Source of the DNA: Calamus simplicifolius
Taxonomy: Eukaryota; Streptophyta; Magnoliopsida; Arecales; Arecaceae
Direction of reading: 5' to 3'
Length of the DNA stretch: 64,000 bases
NCBI GenBank assembly: GCA_900491605.1
Contig: UESW01001791.1
Span: 385,181 to 449,180 of the forward strand
This document shows, piece after piece, positions 43,474 through 56,150 of the stretch (its first letter is position 1; the number at the start of each line of letters is the position of its first letter). The notes below the pieces were generated by a model. The model was not told the origin of the DNA and ran no database searches. It was given only the letters and a program-made list of their open reading frames with translations. Made by a program: the position numbers and the translations under genes.

Positions 43474-46033
43474 GTAAGTGACATTAAATAAGTTATAATA
43501 TGTATCTATGTATATTTATTTATCTACGTATATTTTTAAATTTTGTTGTTTAATATGGAACTCTCTCTCTCTCAATGTTTTACTTCATTATAATGATGAT
43601 TAAAAGTTGTTGGCTTTGATTCTAGGTTGATTTTATAGATGTTTATTAGTTGAGTTGTAATGTATAATTTCATTCTTTTTTTGAGTGCTCATGTATGATC
43701 CTTGAAGAGTGATTGACAAAATTGCCAAATATTATTGTCTTAGGGCTTTCTTTTCATAAAATGGATTCTGCTAGAATATTAACCATATAATATTTATTGT
43801 CGATCGATTATAATGAAATATTTAATTGAGGCTGATACCAATGGTTTCTTGATTTTATTTTTGAGTATCTATTAGCTATTATCAGAGATTCTATGACACT
43901 ATTGAATGCGTGAGCATTCCTAAATCTTCATTTTTGCAATGATGTATTATTAAGTTTCAATAGCTCAGCACATGGTGTTGTAGCAGTCTTTCTATGAGTC
44001 GTGTGCTTGTGGCATGAGCTGTGAAACTATGTCCATTATATATTTTTTTCACTTGACATCGATCTTTGATGTAATTTTTATATTGTTTCTCTTTTTTACT
44101 TAAATAAATTTAAGTTTTTATCCTTTTTGACTATGTAACTACAACCATAATTCAGAATTATTTACTCTTTCCTCATCTCAAGGGAGTAGGGTTCTTATGC
44201 CCTGACCAATTAGCTAAGTACTCAGTGGTATTGTCCAAGTATTGTGATTGTTAAAAAATTTTATTGTACATATGTCAAGAAGTAATTGACTTAGAAGGTT
44301 TTTCGCTGTTTGCTCTTCATGTTTTTATAAGAAATAAATATTAATTAGATTATTTTGCTTTGTCACTTGATGGAAGTTAAATCAGGATGTTTATACCAAA
44401 TATTAGTCATGATTTTGTTGAGTTATTATTGTCAATGTTTGCATTAAAACTTTTTATGATTTTTCTTATGTCGAGGATGGGTTGTGCTAGCTAAGTACAC
44501 TTGTCATTTCTAGGTTATAGGATAAACTACTATGCTTTTAATGAAATTATTTTCTCCCATTCAATATAATATGCTTTCCTATTCATGGCATAAAATTGGT
44601 TTTAAGTTTTCAAAGGAATCTGTTTTAATGATGACAATGGATGATATTTTAGTTACTGTACTAAACACAAGTACTCACAGAGCACATACGTAAAAAAAAA
44701 ACTAATGACCATACAAGTGCTCAGCATGTATCTTGATTTGTTGATAAAGTAAGCTATGGATTCATTTATTATTTCAAAATATAAAATAGGTTTTAAAAAT
44801 AAAATCTAATTGAAAGTGAAAAATATGGCGACTTATATAACTCAAATTCTCTAGCCAAGAGATGAATATTCATTCATAAGAACTTAACAAAGGTAAGGAT
44901 TAAAATATGATGTTCTGTACTGTGTATGGTGGGTACATCATGGGCAGGTCGCTGTCATGGTGCAGGGGTGCGTAATTCTATGGTAATGTGCATAGCTTAT
45001 ATCGGTTTGCATCTCTCTGTTACGCATCAATGCATGCTAATATATTGCATTGTGGGACTGCATCCTATGTTTCTGTTATAAACCTGTAATCATCTGAAAC
45101 AACCCTTGTGATATAATTGGATAATCCTAAAGTCTATTGGCAATATAATGAGCTGGCATTTGATGGATTGTATGCACACCTGCCACTGTCATAGCACATA
45201 CCATGCTGTACTATGCCATTGCTTGACATGCTTGTCACAGGAACATGTCATGTATTGGCTTACAGCCAGCACTATCTGCCACATGCTAGTAAGGCACTGG
45301 AGCAGTACGGTGTACTGCTGTGCTCTGTTGTGCCTACCAGCTTTTAAATCGGGCAATGAATTAATTTGGATTTAGCAGATTAGGTGGTTGATTGTGGTTA
45401 AGGTAAAAGTTGTTTATCTTTTTAAAGCTCGGATTTGATTTCTCTAGCATCTATGTCTGGTTATCTCACTTTGTGTGTACAAATGTTGGATTTGTGCCTA
45501 GGTGATGAAGGGAACGGTCTTTGTTGAGGCTTGCCTTCTTTCTGTCTAGACTGTTTCCAAGCACAGGGAGGTTTGGAATGGTTTTGCCTCATTCCTTGAG
45601 TTTTAAACATGCTTACCTTTTAACAGCTTTGATCTGACGAACACTGCTTTGCTCTTACATCAATGATTTATCGTTTCACTTTGCATGTTTGTTCAAGGGA
45701 TTTGTGTGCGAGAGATTGATAAAATGTCTATGCCTTCTTTCTATTGTCTAGACTCATTCTAAACATGTGGAGGTTTGGAGCAAGGTTTGTATATCAACCT
45801 ATGCAGATTGGTATGAACCATATTGTACAGGTGAGTTACTGATACAGTATCGAGTTTTGATTGGTATGAACCAAACCGGTTTGTATCACCCGACATTGAC
45901 CCAAATCACTTGGCACCAAGTGGTTAAGTGTGAGAAAAGAATGGACAACCTATCTTGGTGTGAGGTGTAGACCGTACCATACCAACCTCTATGGACTGAT
46001 AATGTACTAGTGTGGGTTTTAGTATGGTTTTAC
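43474..46033 (+). other. NUP1-like pseudogene intron, left part
   Basis: AT-rich sequence without an ORF that I can support. A duplicated phrase (TTGTCTAGAC...GGAGGTTTGGA) occurs at about 45545 and 45750. The middle exons expected for a NUP1 gene are not seen here. Confidence 0.45.
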
Positions 46034-46041
46034 ATACCAAT

Positions 46042-46325
46042 TAGGGCTGAAAACGGATCGGATACGGATCGGATAGTAGTATATCCGTATTTGTATCCAT
46101 ATTTTTTAACGGATACGAATACGGATACGAATACTAAACGATATTAAAATTTATATCCATATTTATTCTAATACGGATACGGATACGAATCGGATATCAA
46201 GTATATTCATATTTATTATATACGGATACGGATACGAATCGGATATCAGCATATCCATATTTATTATACATACGAATCGGATATCAGCATATCCATATTT
46301 GTTATATACGGATACGGATATGAAG
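46042..46325. repeat. Left subterminal repeats of hAT
   Basis: Many copies of CGGATACGGATACGAATCGG with ATATCC phrases occur in about 280 bases. A similar but inverted set lies at 51775-52000. They probably bind transposase. Confidence 0.75.
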
Positions 46326-47900
46326 ATAGAAATTTCTATGATCTCATGATAGTATTATATGATGAATAGTTGTGAAAGAGTTAATAAATAGAGGAATACT
46401 AAAGAAGCCACTAAACTCCCTACTGTCTACCACAAGAACAAAACATAGGCAATAAGAATATGGCTACATAAATGTTCTCTTAAGAAACTTGAAAGAAGTT
46501 GAAATCCACAACAAATCCAACTAAGCAACAGTGTAACAGGACCTAAAATATTTGAGATGGAAATCATTAAGCATTGAGACAAGAATTTTCACGAAAATGT
46601 AGACATATAAGAATTTGCAGTTCACTAATACAAAAAAATGCATAAATACAATAGGAAAAGCAAAATGTTAAGCATATTTTCTTGAGTACTACTAAGAAAT
46701 ACAAGTAGCATGTTTCTTAGGACTTACAATATTAGTGTTATGTACATAGCAAGTTCACCAAAGAATGGCAGGAAAGAAGCCTTGAATGTTTTGATCAAAG
46801 TGCCCAAACAATTACCAACCTGAAGAATACAAAGGAACAAAAACATAGGACAAAGGTCAAGTTTTATAATATATAAATGATCATATCAAGGGGCTAGGCT
46901 TAAAATAAGTAATTTGCCAAGCATCCACGAAGTATGATTTTTAAAATATATCAAACCTGATCAAAGACGTATGATTCTTGAAAATATATTACAGACCTGA
47001 TCAAGGAAATGAATAAATATCCTCCAGGACGCTAGTAACTTATCAGATATAGGGACATAGTTTGAGTTGGCTCAGAAAGACATTATCACTGTTATTTCCT
47101 GATGGTTCCAATTTGCATGCATCCGAGTCAGGAAATGCTATGAATCTGCCTAACATCATGGTCCTTAGCTCAGATAGAGTGTCAAAATATGCTTCACAAA
47201 TCAAAACGGTGCATTTAGAAATGCCCTCCAAGTCATGATTTTAGTGTCAAACATATACTTCACAAATCACAACTGTTGCATTTAGAAATGCCCTCCAAGT
47301 CATGATTTCACACCACACATTGAGCGTCAAAATAAATTGGAAGTCCTATCATCATTGCCAAATTAAATTGAATAGGCTCAAAATATTATCAACCCACACA
47401 AGCACAAAATTTTTGGAATGAAATAAACAAAGGCAAAATTGGCAAGTTGAGGTCGGTATCGATTGCCCCCGATACATGGCAACATTGGCAACCTGCATAT
47501 GCCATATAGTATTTGCATCATATGATTCATATATATAGCTGAAAGCATTAAGTCATAACATGAAAATATTTAATAGGATTTGTTGACGATAATCTTAAAT
47601 GCATCTCATAAACTCAATGTCATAAGAAGTATTTCATAAACTATTAAGTAAAAAGTTCACAAATCATTGAATAACATCATATGACAATCTTCAATGCTCT
47701 AATCATCCTGAAATAAAACATGTTAAGAATATATTAGTACAAAAGTTCAATATATATAAATAAAAATAATAACTTATTTTTTAAAAACTACACATCATTT
47801 GCATTTACCTTATCCAACATAGCAGGAGAATTGAGATCATGAACAATGGAAGGAATATGACCTGAAACAAAATTTTAAAAAATAATAAAATATTATAAAT
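46326..47900 (-). other. hAT internal non-coding region
   Basis: AT-rich. A two-copy direct repeat of about 66 bases (TTTAGAAATGCCCTCCAAG phrase) occurs at 47179-47310. I see no gene; parts may be introns or the 3' end of the transposase gene. Confidence 0.4.
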
Positions 47901-47956
47901 AAGTTAAATCTAATAAAAATATTGTATAAAATGCAATAAGTTACCTTTTTTCTCAG

Positions 47957-49892
47957 ATCTCAGCCAATCTTGAAGATAAATCACAGCTTCAACAATATCA
48001 GGATCTAATGAACTTCGAAATGCATCTATCACTCGTCCACCTGTACTAAATGTTGATTCTGAAGCTACAGTAGATACTGGAATTGCCAAAATATCTCTTA
48101 CAATCGAGATAAGATATGATACTTTGGACCATTAGATTTCCACCATCCTAAAATATCAAAAGCATCACCTTCAACCATGGCCAAATAGATTCCTCCATAT
48201 ATATATCCAAATCTGTTCTAATTTGTTGTTGTTGTGCATTCTTCTTCATAAATTGTGCAAACTTTTTTTTTTCTTTCTTCTATCTCATCAAACTCATCAG
48301 AAATATATCCGCTATCTCTTGATGAACCAATATCATGAGTAATTGGAATAGAAAATGAAGGAATTTTTTTTTATACTCACTATAAAGTTTCGAATAACAT
48401 TTTGAACATCGACCTCTTTTCTTCATTTAAAGAGTAAATCTGTGAGTAATAAAATTCTACCATCTTCATTTTGTAACGAGGATCTAAAATGAACCCACTG
48501 CTAGCATGAGATTAGATTGTTGCCAATATTTGTCAAACTTCTCCTTCATTGATAATGCCATAAAGAGAAAAAGTTGATCCTTAGGATTTGTACACCATTC
48601 AATAATTTATAATTAAATTTTATAAAATTCTTGAAAAAAGAGATTTGCAGTTGGATATAATGTGCCTGAAAGGAGCTCGGTGATGTTATAGAAGTTTTTC
48701 AAAGCTTGACAAAATGTTTTTACTCTATCCAATTATCATTTGTTGGGCACATATCATATTTGTATGGATCAAGACACTGCAATCTTTTAAAAGCCTCTTT
48801 ATAATAACAAGCATCCCTTAGCATCATGTACGTAGAGTTCCACCGTGTTGGGACATCAATTGACAAACCTCTACGTGTATCCAAATTACATTCTTTAGCC
48901 CTCTTTTCAAACTCCTCTAACTGTAGTGGAGAGCTTCGAACAATCTTCACCATTTCTCTGATATTTTCAATTGCCATATTAATTTTTTTAGTCATCCTGC
49001 ACAACTAAATTAATAATATGCAGCACATCTCACATGAAAGAACTGGCCATTACATACAAGTGTTCCTTGAAGCCTATCCACAATTTCTCTGACACACACA
49101 TCATTGGCACGATCATTATCAATGTTAATACAAATAACTTAAATCAATGTTTCCAATCAATCATATTTTGATAAATGTATTACACAAATTGACTCCAGTA
49201 TGTCTTCCTCCCATATGCATAAAATTAATTATTTTCTTTTTCAAATTCTAATCATTATCAATGAAATGTGCTATCACACATAAATAAGACTTGTTTTATC
49301 TAAAGTCCACAAATCCATAGTTGCACTTATCCGACATGAAAGCAGACCAAAATATCATAAACTTTTTTCTTTTCCTCTAAATATGTTTCCATAATCCCTT
49401 TTCTAAGGGTTATGCGACTCTTTAATTCAAAAGATGGTCTTAAAGACTTAATAAAATCAATAAATCCTTCATGCTCAACCATAGCAAATGGATATTCATG
49501 CATAACAAACATCCATATAAGCTTTTACGACTAACATCCATCATATGTATAGGTACTCAAAGAACAAGTGCCATCCTCTTTTTGCAATGATGTTTGTAAC
49601 ATTAGTTGGCCTTTGACATTAGTATTCTTCAAAAATGAATGGCACTTATCAAGATGATTTTTTAAAATGTTGTCCCCAACCTACTAGCTCCATTAAATAT
49701 TCTTTTGCAGTGATTACATCTTACTTCTTCTGTTTTAAAAATTTTTCCATCAACTTCCTTTTCTAATTCATACTTTGTAAAATCATCCCAAATTTTAGAT
49801 GTTAGCTTTTTCTTTTGTCTTTTCCTCTCTGTTTGATTTGTAGGCTCAACTGATTTGCTATTTGCATCTTCAATAGTTCCACTAGAAGACAT
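47957..49892 (-). pseudogene. hAT transposase, decayed
   Basis: On the - strand the start (49892, MSSSGTIEDANSK) leads to a BED-type zinc finger (IWDDFTKYELE, then CNHCKRIFNGASRLGTT). Then EHEGFIDFIKSLRPSFE and ITLRKGIMETY appear at 49327-49512. The block RRGLSIDVPTRWNSTYMML at 48720-49004 belongs to the catalytic core. The C-terminal dimerisation motif, IARDILAIPVSTVASESTFS-like (seen as IVRDILAIPVSTVASESTFS), with GGRVIDAFRSSL, lies at about 47957-48133. Frames break several times, so it is inactive. Confidence 0.85.
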
Positions 49893-50559
49893 GATATATA
49901 ACAACTGCATTCAAAATAAAAATAAAATATATAATAAAAAATCCATAATCACCGAGGAAATTAACCTCTAAAAGAATCAACAATGAAAAGGCAAATGTTA
50001 TGATAAAATACATTGTAACACTAAAAATAAAATAAAAATAAAACACAAATGCTAGTTCATCAAGCAGAGGCAATGAGAAATACACAATGTTAAGGGAAAA
50101 ATTAAAGGAAAACTACTTGAGGTTCGGTTCCAAAAGTCGTTCACAGGACCATCGATCTCGAAATGCTATCATCCTTGTGTCAATAAAAATGGCGCGTATT
50201 AGTCACACCATGCAACCAGCCACCCTGAACTTCTTTAAAAAGCTCGGCCACAACAGGTTAATTATGAACTATGGGCTACAGAGATTCTTGAGATTTTCCT
50301 CGACAAATGAGGCTGGAATGATCCTCGAAGCATAGGGATAGAGATCTTTGTATGAACTCCTTATGGTGCCTTCTGCCACTCCCGTGGCCAAACAGATATC
50401 TGTAACACATTATGGTTACAGATATCTTAATTATAGAATGCAAATTTTGTACGCTCAACGAGTTCTAGGCAGAGATTAGAGGAGTTCAAGAATGAAGTCA
50501 TCCTAATTGCAAATTTCAGAATATGCATAATAAATAATATTGCATAACAAATAGAGTGG

Positions 50560-51640
50560 CAGCTATTGTCCAAAATTGTGAACCACGCTCTTCAGGTCGG
50601 GCTGGCTGTGGCCTAAACCAGACCATGGCCTAAAACCCATCATGGACCCAGGCTAAGGTGTGGCCCATGACCAAATCGTGGCCCAGGTCTAGCTAACTCC
50701 CGGAGGGCCATGACCGAAAAACGCAAAAGACGGGCATGGCCGGTGGCAGCACTGAGGCCGCGTGCCTTAGCTCGCTATTTCGTTGGTGGTTGTTGATCCC
50801 TAGTCTCCTTTCGCGGCGGCAGCAAGCGACGATGAGCAAGGGCGAGCAAGGTCGATGAGGAAGAGGGAGAGGGTCGCAACAGGCGGCGCAGGCCGAGGGA
50901 GTCCTCGATGCAAAAAAGGGGAGGTCTCTATTGTTTTGAGTGGTCGATGGCCACCCTGCTTCGGGAGGAAACAGGCCTTTTGGGGTTCGCCATAGCCATT
51001 CGAGGGGGGAAAGATGCCGTGGGATGCCGGTGCTCTCCATGGCAGCACGGCGGGAGAGAGCAAGAAGGAGAGCGATGGCCGTAGGGTGACTAGTCGATGG
51101 GCCATGTTCGTGGGTGATTCGGCTGAAAGCAGGGCCATTACCATGAGAGATCTCCGCGATGGCGCAGCAGGCGAAGGCAAACCTGGGCAAGTGGTGGTGC
51201 CGTTCGCGAAAGTTGCAGACGCGGCCTGAACGGTCGCGACTCGCGAGCATCCTCATTCCTCCGCCTCATTCTCTCTCTCTTGTTCGATTCCTCTGCCACT
51301 CTCTCCCTCCCTTCCTCTCTCTTTCTCTCAGAAATGGGAAGGATCAAGGAAGCTCACCTGATGGCTGTTGCAGACGCAGTAAAGATTAGGGGAACTTCTT
51401 TTAAAGCTGACGCAGCATTGCAGACGCTTCGTGAGTCCGTGACACCTCCTCGACCATCGTGGGCGTGGCACCGTCTCCTTCGCTACCTCCACGGATCGCT
51501 CCTCCTCGCTGTCACCATGCCAGGAAGTCTGGACGTGGAAGACGAAGAAAGAACTGAAGAAGTAGGGAGCGGGCTGTTGCAAAAAAAAAAAAAAAAAAAA
51601 CGAAAGAAGAAACGGGAGTTTTGAATCATGTGTTCTGCCA
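50560..51640. other. GC-rich insert inside the hAT element
   Basis: This part differs in base composition from the AT-rich hAT around it. It has repeated GGCCCATGACC phrases at its start (50600-50700), then GC-rich sequence with open frames on both strands (for example 50693-51256 on - and 51280-51624 on +), and ends with an A-run of 20 at 51581-51600. None of the frames resembles a protein I know. It may be captured host sequence or an older insertion. Confidence 0.45.
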
Positions 51641-51774
51641 ACCGTAATCGACGTGTCAAATAATCATGCCTTCATGCGTCTCTTCTCTCTCGTTGAACGT
51701 TTTGATTTTATTTTTTTATTTAAAAAATAGCTATCGCCTGGCGCACGGGTGGCGTGGTGCTCGGGCTTTGTTTC

Positions 51775-52000
51775 GAAATATTAATCGATCGGTTCGATTC
51801 GTATATAATAAAATGGATATTTGTATTCGTATTTAAAATATATATAAATTTGTATTTGTATTTGTATTCAATTAATTTTTGAATTAAATATTCGAATCTG
51901 TATCCAAATCCGATTAAACTATAAAAAAATATCCGAATTTGATATGATTCGAATACGATACGAATACGATCGAAGTTTATCCGATCCGTTTTCAGCCCTA
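51775..52000. repeat. Right subterminal repeats of hAT
   Basis: TTTGTATTCGTATTT and CGAATACGATACG phrases repeat up to the TIR. They mirror the left set in inverse direction. Confidence 0.7.
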
Positions 52001-52008
52001 AGACCAAT

Positions 52009-52405
52009 GTTGCTCTCTGGTTGTTTGAGCTTTAAACATGTAACCAATTAGGCAGGCCTTCTACAGCCCAGCTAGCCTTGTAGGTCTTATAGCAAACTCT
52101 GTTGTAGAGAATTACCTTCACTAGAATTACAAAAGAAATTTTTAGGTTGGTGTTATCACAGTGAAAGCTGATTTTTTCAACATCTCATTTTTTGATTGAA
52201 CATACATTGATCTATTAAACTGGCACCTCATTGATGAGATCTTTCTTTTTCATTAATATTAATGCTAATGTCTGGATAGTCGATGGTAATAGATTGCATT
52301 TTTAACTAATCTTCATATTCTTTTCTTGAACATGATGTTAAATTTCATGCAGTTATTGTTATGCTAGTAATCACTGATTTTAGCTGTTACACTCAATTTT
52401 ACCAG
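52009..52405 (+). other. NUP1-like pseudogene intron, right part
   Basis: AT-rich intron remainder after the hAT element, ending with a pyrimidine-rich stretch and TACCAG at 52405. Confidence 0.5.
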
Positions 52406-52701
52406 ATTCCTGAGGAAGCTGCTTCGCCAGCAGAAATTGCCAAAGCTTACATGGGTTCTAGGTCTTCAATGGTGTCTCCTTCTACACTAACTCTGCAAAG
52501 CCAACTATTTCACTAAGATGCAGCTCCATATGCAAAAATTCATTTGATATGGCAATCACACCAAGATCTGTTGTCCACTTTTCTGGAATTTCTAAACATA
52601 CAAAGAATGGCTATAAGTCTCCAAGATCTCATGGCAGATCTGCAATGTATAGAAAGTCTCGTTCTCCATATTTTAAGGCTCATGTAATGACTAACATCGG
52701 G
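52406..52701 (+). pseudogene. NUP1-like pseudogene, exon 3
   Basis: In phase 0 after exon 2 the exon reads AASPAEIAKAYMGSR and MVSPSTLTLQSQ, the strongly conserved SPAEIAKAYMGSR block of NUP1 proteins. A TAA follows at about 52514. Beyond it, in a shifted frame, comes MAITPRSVVHFSG and NGYKSPRSHGRSAMYRKSR, the next conserved block. A stop plus a shift in one exon show it is a pseudogene. The donor is GG|GTATAT at 52701/52702. Confidence 0.8.
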
Positions 52702-52833
52702 GTATATGCTGATGTGACTTAAGTTGATTAATGTCTCTCCTCTGACCTTTTATAAAAAAAAAAATAGATTTAGAGAGCTTTCAGGTTTCTCCTTGCTGCA
52801 TTTAATCTCCTTTATATATTTTATTCTCTTCAG

Positions 52834-52920
52834 GGTGGCAGACCTATGGATGTTTATTCTGGTCCCTCAATATCATCTCAATGGACATCAACAAATGCCT
52901 TGCAGTCTGACAGCAAATCG
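52834..52920 (+). pseudogene. NUP1-like pseudogene, exon 4
   Basis: The exon (GRPMDVYSGPSISSQWTS) lies between TTCAG and GTATGC. A short Gly/Ser-rich stretch with SSQWTS is usual here in plant NUP1 proteins. The frame is open. Confidence 0.65.
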
Positions 52921-53810
52921 GTATGCCTTCTTTCTATTGCTGGAATTCCTTCCATATAATTGGCAGATTAACCATCGATAGTGGTGCTGATATATTAGCC
53001 ATTCTAATGGATCAGGGGTGCAAGCATGGATTGTTTGTCTCTCTGAAAACTAGTTTAAATTTGGGCTGGTTTTGGGTCCTAGAATTTAAGCACCAAACTG
53101 TAGTGGTCTAGACTGGGCATCCTATGTTAATTTGGCAGGGAACCAATACTTAGTTATGCATCATGTAATGAGTGTTGATACCAAGTGATGTGCTATACCA
53201 ACACTCAATACAACATGCACCAATTGGCTGTTGTTATGGGTATTAGAACTGGCAGTTAAAGCCTTGATTTGGTGCAAATATAGAAAGTCAGACTCAATCT
53301 GCAGAGATCTGACATACTCGTTTAATCAATTTTTCATCATTTCCCATCTATTTGTGCTTCTTGTTAGCCTTATCTGATATGAATTTTTCATTTTTTAGCC
53401 ATTGCAATTTTTTGCTTCATTTTTTTCCAATGCAATCCATCATATTAGCATTCAGTTATTTCTTTATCTTTGTTTTTATGTTCGTAAAGTACAATGACAA
53501 CCACTGCAACAACAACAATGGAAACTACAGTCAAGCCTTTGCTGTCAACCTACCATGTGCTTTGTTAGTAATGGAAGCAAATCATTGTGGCCAAAATCTA
53601 GACTTAACAAATCAAAAAATGTCACATGGGGCTAGGGTGACACAAAATTAGTCTATTTCAAATTTGGGGAATAGCTTCGCTTCCTTAATTTCATTCAACT
53701 TTTGGGGAATAGCTTCCTTAATTTGGGGATACCACCTGTTATATTTACTTGGGGTGAGAATTGAGGAAGCATCTCTGGAGACTGAAACCCAGATCTTTCA
53801 TTTATAGGAT
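52921..53810 (+). other. NUP1-like pseudogene intron with no other gene
   Basis: AT-rich intron. Nothing else recognised. A repeated GGGGAATAGCTTC phrase occurs at 53668-53720. Confidence 0.45.
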
Positions 53811-53815
53811 GGTAT

Positions 53816-55737
53816 TGTTGGGAATTATGTATTCAAGATATGAATCAAATTCATGAAAATATACAAGAAGATATAATATAAAATTTTCAGATGCCCAGGA
53901 TCCTTGGGAATAAATTCATATAATCTCAAATAAAATCTAAAATATTAGATTTATTCATACTTGAGTCCTTTATCGATGTAGAAAAGGATGAAGCCGGTGA
54001 ATCCTCTGCCACTAGCCGTCCATGTGTCCGGCCTCTAATGGTGATCCACGCAGAGAAGAGTGGATGAAGACCTTTAAGTTATGAAGATGACACTTCGGAG
54101 AGAGGGGTGCTAGCGCCTCTTGAATCCCCTTATAGAAGATCTAAAAGATCCAATCTTTTCTTCTCATACTCTTACTTCCTAGGAGGAAGGAACCATATTT
54201 ATAGGGAAGAAAGAAACGTTCCAAGGGAGAAGAAGAGACCTCTTTTCATGGTAACGTTAATCTAAAGAAATAGAAGAAACTCCCATTCTCATGTTAACGT
54301 CATGGTAACGTTAATCCAAGTGTCACAATCTTAGCCTTTAAAATTAGGAGTTGGTTATCTCATAACTACATGCCCCAATTTGTACGTATTCATCATCGAA
54401 CCGTAGAGATTCATCATGCCTCATCCCATGGACATGATTCCATCTTCACATGGCTAAGATTGGCTATCCATATCCGAATAATCAGAGCCATCCATCACAT
54501 GGTTCAAGTCATATTTGGGTATCCAATTATTTGTTCATCATATGCACAAATAATTTCTCCTTAACATTTCTTCTACTATAATGGATCATATCCATTATTA
54601 TTTTATCTTCTTTAAATTGGGTCTCATCCAATTATTTAATCGATCATCTTATCTGAATTAAATCTAATTTAATTCTCATTTTAATTCATCCATAATTCTC
54701 CTTAATGCGTGTGACCCATTAGGCCCTTTAACATGTTGGTAATAATCATGTCCTAATCATAGACCCTAGGAATGATTGGACAACTCGTTATCCAAGTCAA
54801 CAACATGATTATAGATCATGAGAGGCCTCTAGCAAAGCATCATGACCACCCAACTGCTAAAGATTTATTGACGTGACCATCAACAATACCTATCCATGAA
54901 CGGTTACCGTATAATCAAATCTTTTCGTCACATATCCCAGATCAATCAGTGGCATGGAATGTGTCAACCCTGTAATTGATCTTTGTTTACTTGATCTCAG
55001 AAAAAATTGACTCATATGAATTAGAACTTCGAAATCATTTCGAATTCCAACTCAACCTTGCAAGGATTTAACAATCAATTTAATCCATCAAGTGGCCATG
55101 GGATATAACCCTTTCTATCAAGGGAGACGAATCCTGCCTTGATTAAACACCATCTTCATGTGTTTCATGTCATACCCAACCGACACCATATTTACCATCC
55201 ATGGCTAGAGCGACATTTGGATATTGTCAAAGTATGACATTTCACACATGAGATACAATGAAGATTTCAAGTCAAAGGATCACTCACACCACCATCATTA
55301 GAGATCAACCATCGACACTATATAGAATATCCATATGGGATCTTTGTACGGGTTATCCAATGCATCGTTACAATAACGAGCATCCACACATATATCCAAG
55401 TATCTTCATACTTCAGCTTGTAAAATTAGCTGCTCATCCCAAGGGTGAGGATATGCAATGTGCGCCAATCTCACGGTGTTCGATGGTGTCTAGTCCCATC
55501 TACATATCGACTAGGGAAGTTTAAAGAATCGAACCATAATGTGCAATTTGAATCTCACAATTTGTAATCTCTATTACAAATTTTATATACACGGTTCACA
55601 TTCTTTTGGACTTTATCTCACAGATAAATATATCAAATAAAAGACATCTGAATAGATAAAGAAACCATTTTATTTGATTTGTATTCATAGAATGTATACA
55701 ACATTCAATCCAATTGGATCTAGGGTATACACTAACA
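53816..55737 (+). repeat. Solo LTR with TSD GGTAT
   Basis: The stretch starts TGTTGGGAATTATG at 53816 and ends CACTAACA at 55737. GGTAT occurs directly before (53811-53815) and after (55738-55742). There is no gag or pol between, and the length (1.92 kb) suits a single LTR. Orientation is inferred from the copia-like start and end. It formed by recombination between the two LTRs of an element in this intron. Confidence 0.85.
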
Positions 55738-55742
55738 GGTAT

Positions 55743-55887
55743 GATTACTGACGTTACACCTATGTCATCTAAAGGTTCTGTTTTCACCTATTGTTCAAAA
55801 ACACTTTTCCTTTCTTCTCACCGGTTTTCTTGGTTGGTGTCTTCCTTGTTTGACTATCGAACCTCTTTTTTTGATACCATTGGGCAG
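55743..55887 (+). other. NUP1-like pseudogene intron end
   Basis: Pyrimidine-rich sequence after the solo LTR ends in TTGGGCAG, the acceptor of the next exon. Confidence 0.5.
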
Positions 55888-56150
55888 GCAATTAAATGGG
55901 GAGTGCCGTTTTAGATAGTGACACCGGATCTTTAGGTCCTATACGTAGGATTCGTTAGAAATCTAATTTAATGTCTCCATCGAGAAACATACACTCATCA
56001 CTTCCTGGAAATCTTCTTTCAACTCCCTCATCCCCTCCCCTCTCAGTAAAGATGCCAATAAGAAATTTACTCTTTCCATTCAAAAGTCTATCCATTTGGA
56101 TGAACCAAAACATGATACAACAGACTTACAGAATGCAGAATGATGGCACC
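55888..56150 (+). pseudogene. NUP1-like pseudogene, exon 5, cut by the macrosatellite
   Basis: After a shift near 55900 the exon reads LDSDTGSLGPIRRIR, a TAG, then KSNLMSPSRNIHSSLPGN. A further shift near 56050 precedes a block that would give QKSIHLDEPKHDTTDLQ. The GSLGPIRRIR block is strongly conserved in NUP1 proteins. At about 56143-56150 the sequence turns into the repeat unit of the right-hand block; the rest of the gene, including any FG repeats, is missing. Confidence 0.75.

Larger units (their letters stand above)
46042..52000. mobile_element. hAT element with TIRs and 8-bp TSD, in the pseudogene intron
   Basis: The ends are inverted repeats: left TAGGGCTGAAAACGGATCGG at 46042, right the reverse complement ending TTTTCAGCCCTA at 52000. 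The duplication A(T/G)ACCAAT at 46034-46041 and 52001-52008 matches in 7 of 8 bases. Both ends are rich in repeats of CGGATACGAATA, the subterminal type usual for hAT elements. Length about 5.96 kb. A broken hAT transposase lies on the - strand. Confidence 0.88.

Noticed and set aside
50693..51256. 187-codon frame on the - strand in the hAT element
   Set aside because: It lies in a GC-rich insert with open frames on both strands and no recognisable domain.
46034..52008. Helitron or CACTA element in place of hAT
   Set aside because: The ends are inverted repeats with an 8-bp duplication, and the transposase has hAT blocks, so other classes do not fit.
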